From assembly GCA_023418375.1 (NCBI GenBank), contig JAEZZV010000253.1, forward strand, positions 1-11,653: DNA of 11,653 nucleotides. The letters are read 5' to 3'. This document shows, piece by piece, positions 11,269 to 11,653 of this stretch (position 1 is its first letter; every line of letters begins with the position of its first letter). The DNA is from Actinomycetes bacterium. Its GTDB lineage: Bacteria > Actinomycetota > Actinomycetes > Actinomycetales > Cellulomonadaceae. The notes beneath the pieces are model-generated. The model worked only from the letters and a program-made list of their open reading frames with translations, had not been told where the DNA came from and did not search any database. Position numbers and translations under genes: made by a program.

Positions 11269-11653
11269 TCAGTCGTCCTCGATCTCGGCCTCGCCCTCGT
11301 CGGCGTGGTCCTCACCGGACTCGTCCGAGTCACCCGAGCCGCCCGAGCCGTCCGAGACCCCCGAGTCGTCGGCGACCAGGGCGTACTCGGGGGTCCCGTC
11401 GACGCACACCGCCTGGACGTAGGTCTCGACGCCGTCGCGCTCCAGCTCCACCAGCACCCGCGCGCCCGGGCCGCGCTCCTTGACGTCGACGCGCCAACCG
11501 CCGGCGGGAGTCGCGTACTCGAGCGACACCACGTCGCCCGTGCACGCCGCGCTCACCGTCCCGCCCTCCAGGGACCACGTCCGGACCACGGGGGTCGCCG
11601 CGCGGTCCGGGCCGGGCGGCGTGCTCGGGTCCGACGACGCCGCCGGGTCGGCC
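11269..11653 (-). CDS. Unknown protein with acidic Ser/Asp/Gly/Glu tail (5' end cut by window edge)
   Basis: About 127 C-terminal residues are visible. The frame stays open to the right edge, so the true start lies outside; the in-frame GTG at 11589 is probably internal. A Pro/Ser-rich linker (PAASSDPSTPPGPDRAATP) precedes a compact beta-rich part, beginning TWSLEGGTVSAACTGDVVSLEYATPAGGW and containing ERDGVETYVQAVCVDGTPEYAL. Its two cysteines probably form a disulfide, which suggests an extracytoplasmic domain. The protein ends in about 33 residues almost wholly of Asp, Glu, Ser and Gly. I do not recognise the family with confidence. The layout fits the C-terminal end of a membrane-anchored secreted protein. 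It is followed by the second LLM gene with a 116-base gap. Confidence 0.7.
   Translation of the reverse strand, partial: ADPAASSDPSTPPGPDRAATPVVRTWSLEGGTVSAACTGDVVSLEYATPAGGWRVDVKERGPGARVLVELERDGVETYVQAVCVDGTPEYALVADDSGVSDGSGGSGDSDESGEDHADEGEAEIEDD

Overview
The window is about 11.65 kb of very GC-rich DNA. Its gene content (F420-type luciferase-like monooxygenases, a LytR_C/Cei-like envelope protein, many GTG starts, -10 boxes of the TANNNT type) fits a high-GC actinobacterium, probably a Micrococcales lineage near Cellulomonas or its relatives. The lineage is inferred from gene families and composition; no marker gene fixes it. I saw no rRNA, tRNA, CRISPR array, insertion sequence or prophage gene.

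Layout, left to right. (1) 1-1949: a minus-strand pair, an FAD/NAD(P) ferredoxin-reductase-like enzyme (cut by the left edge) and GTP cyclohydrolase I (folE), overlapping by 4 bases. It is divergent from a winged-helix regulator with five cysteines in its C-terminal part. The short gap holds two interlocked divergent promoters and an inverted repeat over the folE -10 box. (2) 1982-3427: a luciferase-like F420 oxidoreductase convergent with a small proline/tyrosine-rich DUF4190-type membrane protein; both stop codons lie in one perfect palindrome. (3) 3592-6230: an NCS2 uracil/xanthine permease with a strong hairpin behind it, then an acidic lipoprotein of unknown function. (4) 6298-7334, minus: an apparently leaderless small gene of the family often labelled VapB-like antitoxin, but carrying a ParB/sulfiredoxin-like DGxHR motif, overlapping a membrane-anchored LytR_C protein. 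(5) 7457-9493: gluconokinase (gntK) and gluconate permease (gntP), a gluconate uptake and phosphorylation operon. (6) 9560-10155, minus: a 38-residue cysteine-rich miniprotein and a thioredoxin with a histidine-rich tail. An 18-bp palindrome of the CsoR/CstR type stands upstream. (7) 10343-11653, minus: a second luciferase-like oxidoreductase and the C-terminal part of an unknown protein with an acidic tail, cut by the right edge.

The most interesting part is region 6: a palindrome typical of copper- or persulfide-sensing repressors, a thioredoxin whose last twelve residues hold seven histidines, and a tiny six-cysteine protein. This looks like a compact metal- or sulfur-stress module. The regulator itself is not in the window, so the link is inferred from the DNA site. 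The second notable point is the folE unit, which appears to be controlled by its divergent, possibly Fe-S-binding, regulator.
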